Assembly: GCF_001540865.1 (NCBI RefSeq)
Contig: NC_033621.1
Coordinates: 16,033,018 to 16,097,017 of the forward strand
From: Ananas comosus
Lineage: Eukaryota; Streptophyta; Magnoliopsida; Poales; Bromeliaceae
DNA length: 64,000 nucleotides
Reading direction: 5' to 3'
Of the stretch, positions 49,401 to 55,400 are shown in pieces. The stretch's first letter is position 1; every line of letters starts with the position of its first letter. Both the position numbers and the translations under genes were made by a program. Below the pieces are notes generated by a model. That model ran no database searches and was not told the origin of the DNA. It saw only the letters and a program-made list of their open reading frames with translations.

Positions 49401-52400
49401 CATGGCGCTGGCGTCATTTAGTGATGTGAAATAGTTAAGAAATTTATTGTATGAATTTCCATTTTGGCCCAAACCAATGCCGCCATTATCGCTACATTGT
49501 GATACTAAGGCTACGCTCTTAAGACTCAAGAGCATATAGCCATACAAATAATGAAAAGTCAAGACATATTTGATTGAGACAAAGTTATGTAAAACAATTA
49601 ATATCAGATCAGGTGATATAATTAACATTGATTTTGTGAGATTAAGCCAAAAATTGGTTGATTCGTTGACTAGGGATTTCTAAGACATTAATATTTAAAA
49701 CATCGATAGAAATGGGACTCAAGCCCATATTTCAAAATTACCAATGATGAAAACTCTACTTACCACTTGAAATATCATCAAGTTTAAAGTTTAATAAGAC
49801 AAAATACATTATACGAAGTGATTGCCAGCACTACAATATACAAATTTCTACCCCAAATAGCGCGCTTGGGATCCATATTGCGAAAGGAAGGTTAAGCAAA
49901 GAAAGCGCTTAATAGAACTATAGTAAAATTTTACTAGTGTTAAATATGAGACATTTTCGATAGAGTCTACCTATATGAATGTGAAGTGCTGGCGCTCTAA
50001 CAGCATTCATAAAAATAGGTTATAGACGCAAGGCTATAAATGTGTCAGCAAGAAAATAGAGTAGTTGATGGACTAGTTCTTTTGGATCCTCCTACCCCTT
50101 CATCCATCCTGTGTTGGAGTTTGCCCACCACGGTGCCCGCTAACCTTCATGGCCGTGGATACCCGCATCTTGTGAAATGGTTGCAACCTTGAATATTCAC
50201 CGATCTTCTCCTTCTCATCTAAGATAACTGACATTTCACCATAGCCACCCTTTACCTTCCACCTTCTAAACATTCCACTATAACCTGTCCACTCATTTTT
50301 TTAATAAATAAGCTTGGAAAGAATTGACTCCATGATGTTTCTTTTTGGGGGCCATTATATGCACTCGGTGTCGGTGTATTGAACTTAGTTAGTTGCTCTT
50401 TTATTATTAGTTCTTATAGTTGCTATTAATCAAAGTCTTGATTATATTGCTGCTGATATTTGCTTTATTTCTTGCGTCAGACTTTAGAATTCATCTAAAA
50501 GGTCTTATAAAATTCAGATTTAGGACCTAGGGTTGTATCTTGTCTTCTAATTTTGTTTTCAGCAAATACCTATATATCATGGCTTCAACTCGTGGCTTCA
50601 AATGATCATTTATTATAACTTTTATAGAATGATTTGGTGAGCAAAATCTTCATTAACATCTACAAGCATGATTCTACATAATCTAACAAGCACAGTAACA
50701 TGTCCAACAGGTCATGCGTCACTATCATAAGCTGCAACGTCCAATAGCTCTAGTTTTCTTCTCTTTTCTTTGTTTTTCCTTCTTCAATTAAGATACTTGT
50801 CAACTTTCTCATCAACGCTATGCTAATGTCAGAAGGAAATTTTGGAGGACAACTTTTAAATTACATAAACTAAATTGCAATTTAGAAGATATGTAATTCC
50901 ACAGGCAAATCACCCTTATAGTTTTCATGGCAAGCTCCTTAGTTGTTTTCTTGCGTTCTGTGGAAGTGTGTGCAAATTTATATAGTGATAATAGGTAGAT
51001 AATCAATTATAAAATTCAATAAGAATCCTTTTAAAACTCGAGAATAAATTGATGATGGTGGTGGTGTTGCAACTATCACATTTCCAGAGGAAGTGTGTGA
51101 CTCATCTACATAGTCCCATAAAGTTTCATTTACATTATCTTACAAAAGATTTGGAACAAACTCTATTTCTAGTTCATTTGTCAACTAAATCATTCTTGAT
51201 TAATCCAAGATCTCTTTTACGTTCTTGCATGCATCAACAACTTGTTTTACATATATTGATACTTCTTGCACAATTTCGTGTTCTTATTGTAACATACCGA
51301 ATCCCCGAGTCGTAAGGTGAACTTTGATCGAATTGATCAAAGTGAGGTATAAGGGTGATAAGCGAGGTTACTGAGTGGCCTTGAAGGCGTTGGGATGGAT
51401 GGAGGTGAGTTTCGGATGTGTTTGGGTATTTTCGGCGCGCACCTGGCGCGAAAACGGAATTCGAAACACTACAGTTGTTGGACTGCACAGGGAACACTAA
51501 GTATCGGTACCAAGTCAATGCGGTACCGGTACCCAACAGAAGTAGGAATGGGCAGCTCTCGGGATCGGGACACCGAGAGGCTGTGTACCAATACCTGAGG
51601 CCGGTACCAGTACTTGGCTGGTATGGTACCTGTACTAGTGTTGAATACCGATACTGTGCCACGTGTCTGAAGTTACGCAGCTCGGGTTGAGCGGTTGGTA
51701 CCGGTATTGGATGGCGAGTACCGGTACCTAGCTTTTAAGGACTGAATTGTAAAGGCTGAGAGTGAATTTTTGGGGGGTTTATTTGTAATTGTTGGGGCTT
51801 GTATAAATGTCTCAACTCTCCACCTGTACTCCTCATGCAAGAGAAGACCTCATTCTCTTCTTCTTCTCATTCTCTCCTCCTCTCTCTAGAAGCCAAGAAA
51901 AGAGGGTTTTGGGAGGAGAATTAAAGAGGGAAATTAGATGGAAAATTGGTGGTTTTGGGTTGATAAAGCTCAAAAGCAAGGTAAGCTTCGGTAGCAATGG
52001 AGTCAAGGTGAGTTCTCTTGCTCCTCTTTGTTAGGGTTTAATCTAATTACCCTAAATTGTTGGTTTTTGAGGTTCTTAGGTTTTGGAGGGTGAAATTACT
52101 CCATGATTTCCTAAGAAATGTGAGTATGTTGAGGTTGTGTGGAACCTAAGCATAGAAATGGGATTTTGTAGGATTGGAGATCTAGCATGGAATTGATCTT
52201 ATGTAATCCTGATTGAAGGTAAATTCGACGCGTTGAGAGGCTCGGATAGACATTTCGACGAGTCTACGGCAAGATATTGAGGAAAAGCTTCGTTTTGCTT
52301 TCGTTAGCCGTGGGTCGAGAGAGATTGGCGTCCAAAAATCACGGGACTTGGGTTCTCACATCTCGGCATCCCTATGAGGTGGGTAGTGCTATCCGAAGTC

Positions 52401-55400
52401 TTTGAATGACCCATTATGTCTAGTCACTTTCTTGAACATCTATGTATGTGTATAGTGAATTCATGCATTATAGGATTATGTGGCTTATTGGTAGCATTCT
52501 TGTATGCTTTGAAAGTAAAGTACATGTGGACAATACATGGTGAACTTAGAAACCCTATAATGTATGAACAATTATTGAACTATGATAATAGTAAACAAAG
52601 TGACATTGTGACTAGACGGCATGAGTAGCACCGAGAATTGTGAATGCTAGACAAGGGAAAATCATGTATGAACTTGTGGCATTATAACTTAGCACCCAGA
52701 ATTAGAAATGCTAAACAAAGAGAACTCGTCACGGTTGTGGGACCTTCAAGTGAGGATTGGATCGTACTCACAGATAGTCTGAATGCTCGAGGTAGGTCGC
52801 TCCACCTTGAGCGGTGAGCTCCGGAGTGTCATCAACTAGGTCGGTAGTGAAATTCTCCCCAGCAGATGGTCCCGTCAGGTGGTAGCACTATTCTCCCCGA
52901 CAAAAGGGATTTGGTTTGGTGAGTTGGGGTTAACCAAATGATTAACCAAGCGGATTGGGTAAAGGTAAAAGTATGAATGAAATGCATGCATCATGAGCAT
53001 TTATTATTGCTTCAGTTTTGTACAGGCATTTGTAGTAGCATTAGTTTGATTTGCTATCCATTTCCTTTTCTTACATATGCCTGAGTAAACCTAGTGGATG
53101 AGTCGGCAAGATCGGCGGCCGAACCTACTGGGAACTTTCAGTAGTTCTCACCCCATTAATTATGCAGGTCCTAGCGCGAGCGGGGCGGTCGAGGATCGCG
53201 GCATGAATATTGCGCACTAGATAGCAGACTGTCATTAAGTATAGATGTACCTTGTATATTTCATCTATTGTAGCTGATTAAAGCAATATGTAATAGTTTC
53301 ATTTGAGAGATGATTATGTATATTGGAAGAATGTATGTAAATAAAATTTGTACACCCTGTATTTGGTTCAAAATAATCTAATAAAATGTATGGATGTAAT
53401 AGCTAATTACTTTCACTTGCTTTGGATGCTTGCCCTCGTGCAAGCCATGTATATTGCAATTTGCTTTCGATGCTTGCCCTCGTGCAAGCCATGTATATAG
53501 CAATTATTCCTGGGCAAATGCTTTATACATACTTTGTTGTTGTGGAGCCTTGGGCGGACAGAGGAGGTTCTCTCCATTTGGCGTCTGTGTACGGGCCCAA
53601 ACAGACCAAATTGGCGGTCGCGGGGTGTGACACTCATTCTACCAAACCTTTTGGTATAATTAAAGAAATGAATGGAATAGCTAATTCAGGTTCAAAAAGC
53701 ATACCCCCTTGTTAGTTCAAACATAATTCAAGAGAATAAATATGTCTGTAATTAATCGTCACAAAATAAACAGCTAAGGTTGTGCTGATTCATTAATTTG
53801 GTCTAGTTCGTTTCTCCCATATAATTTAGTCACCTTCAACTAGAAATATCAAAGAGATGAATATAGAGGCACGATCAAAATTTCTATGCGGAACCAAAAG
53901 TATGGAAGAATAAAATAAGAAAAGCAATGCCGCAGAAGAAAACGAGACTTGTGAAATGATAAGATGCATATAAATACTACTATACAAAGGATTCCAATAA
54001 AAAAAGCATGGAGGGTGTAGAAAAGTCAAAATGGTGGATTGCACAATCACAGCATAATTACAAAGAAAACAAATTTGTATATGCTAAATGGCAAGAAATA
54101 TTGTTGCTGCATAAGATTAGGAGAGACCGAGCATGCCAATGTGAGTAAATCGCTTGTCTAAAAGCCCATGCAAAAAAAAGTTTGATAATCCATAATTGCA
54201 CAACTGACAATACTATGCTCTATTTTCAGCAAGAACTATTGTTATATATACATGTCATGGCATGCTGTCATGGTAATGGGCCGTGTCACTACTCCAAGGC
54301 ATCAGCTGCACAGTATTGACTCTATTGACTCTAAATTGGCATTCGCCCACTCTGATAGGTTATCTAGCAGGAAGCTCAAATAGTATACAGCTGCCACAAG
54401 CACTTCAGAAGCAAAATATTACAATATTTTAAATGTTTCTTGTTATTACAACTAACCATCGAAACAAATGGCAAAGGAGATGAAACATACAATAGAAAAC
54501 TTGGAAAGGTTTAGCAAGGTATTTAAGTTTGCTGATAGCTCAAGCTTAGAAGAACATGGAATAAAAGATGAATTCAAGCAATGCCAAGAGAAGCACACCT
54601 CAGTAGCAAGGACATAAACCCAGTATATCCAACTATCGCTTGAAAGGCAGAGGATATGATTAAAGCTCCTTGTATCTCCTTCATTATGTGCTTGAAGTTC
54701 TGCGGTAAATTTGTGATTTTTGAGCTCAAAGGGATGATATGTAGAAACCAAGCAATAAACAAAGACATAATAGTACAACATAATACCAAGACTAATGAAG
54801 TTATTTTTCCCCACCAGCACTTCAATGAAACATTATGTTTCCATCAAACTAGAGGGTGTATTTAAGTGAGCAAGACACTTAATGAAGCACTTATCCACAT
54901 TTGCCAAATTAGAGGGTGCGCAAAAGTGTGCATATCTCTCGCATTACAGGCGAGAGCATCATCTACAGAGATGCGTTCAATGCTACACGATAAGAGATGT
55001 ATATGCCATTTACATACTCTGTTGACAGAATGTCCATTACAGAGAAGGCAATGAGATGATACGTAGGTTCCGTATACTCATGGCACATTATATGTGTGAT
55101 ATTCAAGGCGTGTATTGACTGTTTCACGATGATTTAGAAGAACAGCAAAGGACTGGAGCAGACAAGTTAACATACATTCCCATTAAGACCCTGGAATTCT
55201 GGGGAGTTAATTAGTGCCAGCACGGGCGCCAGATAGACAAAAGAAGGACCTTGCACAAGCGGTAGCCTCGTCCCAAAGGAAGTATGCAACAATGTGGTTA
55301 CACCTGACACAAATAGCACCGTCGACACAACTGCTGCTGTGTCCTCCTGCAAGAGTATGTTTTTTTTATTTCCTTCATCAAAACCACCTTCGCTGCAAAG

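Larger units (their letters stand above)
8719..50075 (+). mobile_element. Copia-1B: degraded Ty1/copia element, split by many insertions
   Basis: This is the oldest layer in the intron. The LTR start TGTAAGAAAATTTT at 8719 matches the LTR end of copia-1A in inverse. The LTR continues to 9271, is interrupted by copia-1A, and resumes at 19204 to about 19317. The coding pieces then read in order on the plus strand: gag (19339-19764), gag end and protease (29294-29815), pre-integrase and integrase (30051-30735, 31942-32020), reverse transcriptase (about 40665-41451), RT end and RNase H (48920-49690), then a 3' region to about 50075 homologous to 13920-14280 of copia-1A. Many stops and frameshifts; dead. 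No 3' LTR was recognised. Confidence 0.8.
8172..54598 (-). other. NAT intron 4, giant transposon-filled intron (about 46.4 kb)
   Basis: It is bounded by donor AG|GTGTGC at 54598 and acceptor TCTCAG at 8172. It separates two exons that join one Arg codon and continue the family sequence without loss. Almost the whole length is nested retrotransposons and DNA transposons, itemised separately. Single-N joins at 11903 and 22575 mean the true length is probably greater than the printed length. Confidence 0.85.

Noticed and set aside
8172..54598. Giant intron as an assembly artefact joining two gene halves
   Set aside because: Exon phase and protein continuity across the intron are exact and both halves are on the same strand in the right order. 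I keep it as a risk to be tested with transcripts, not as the main reading.
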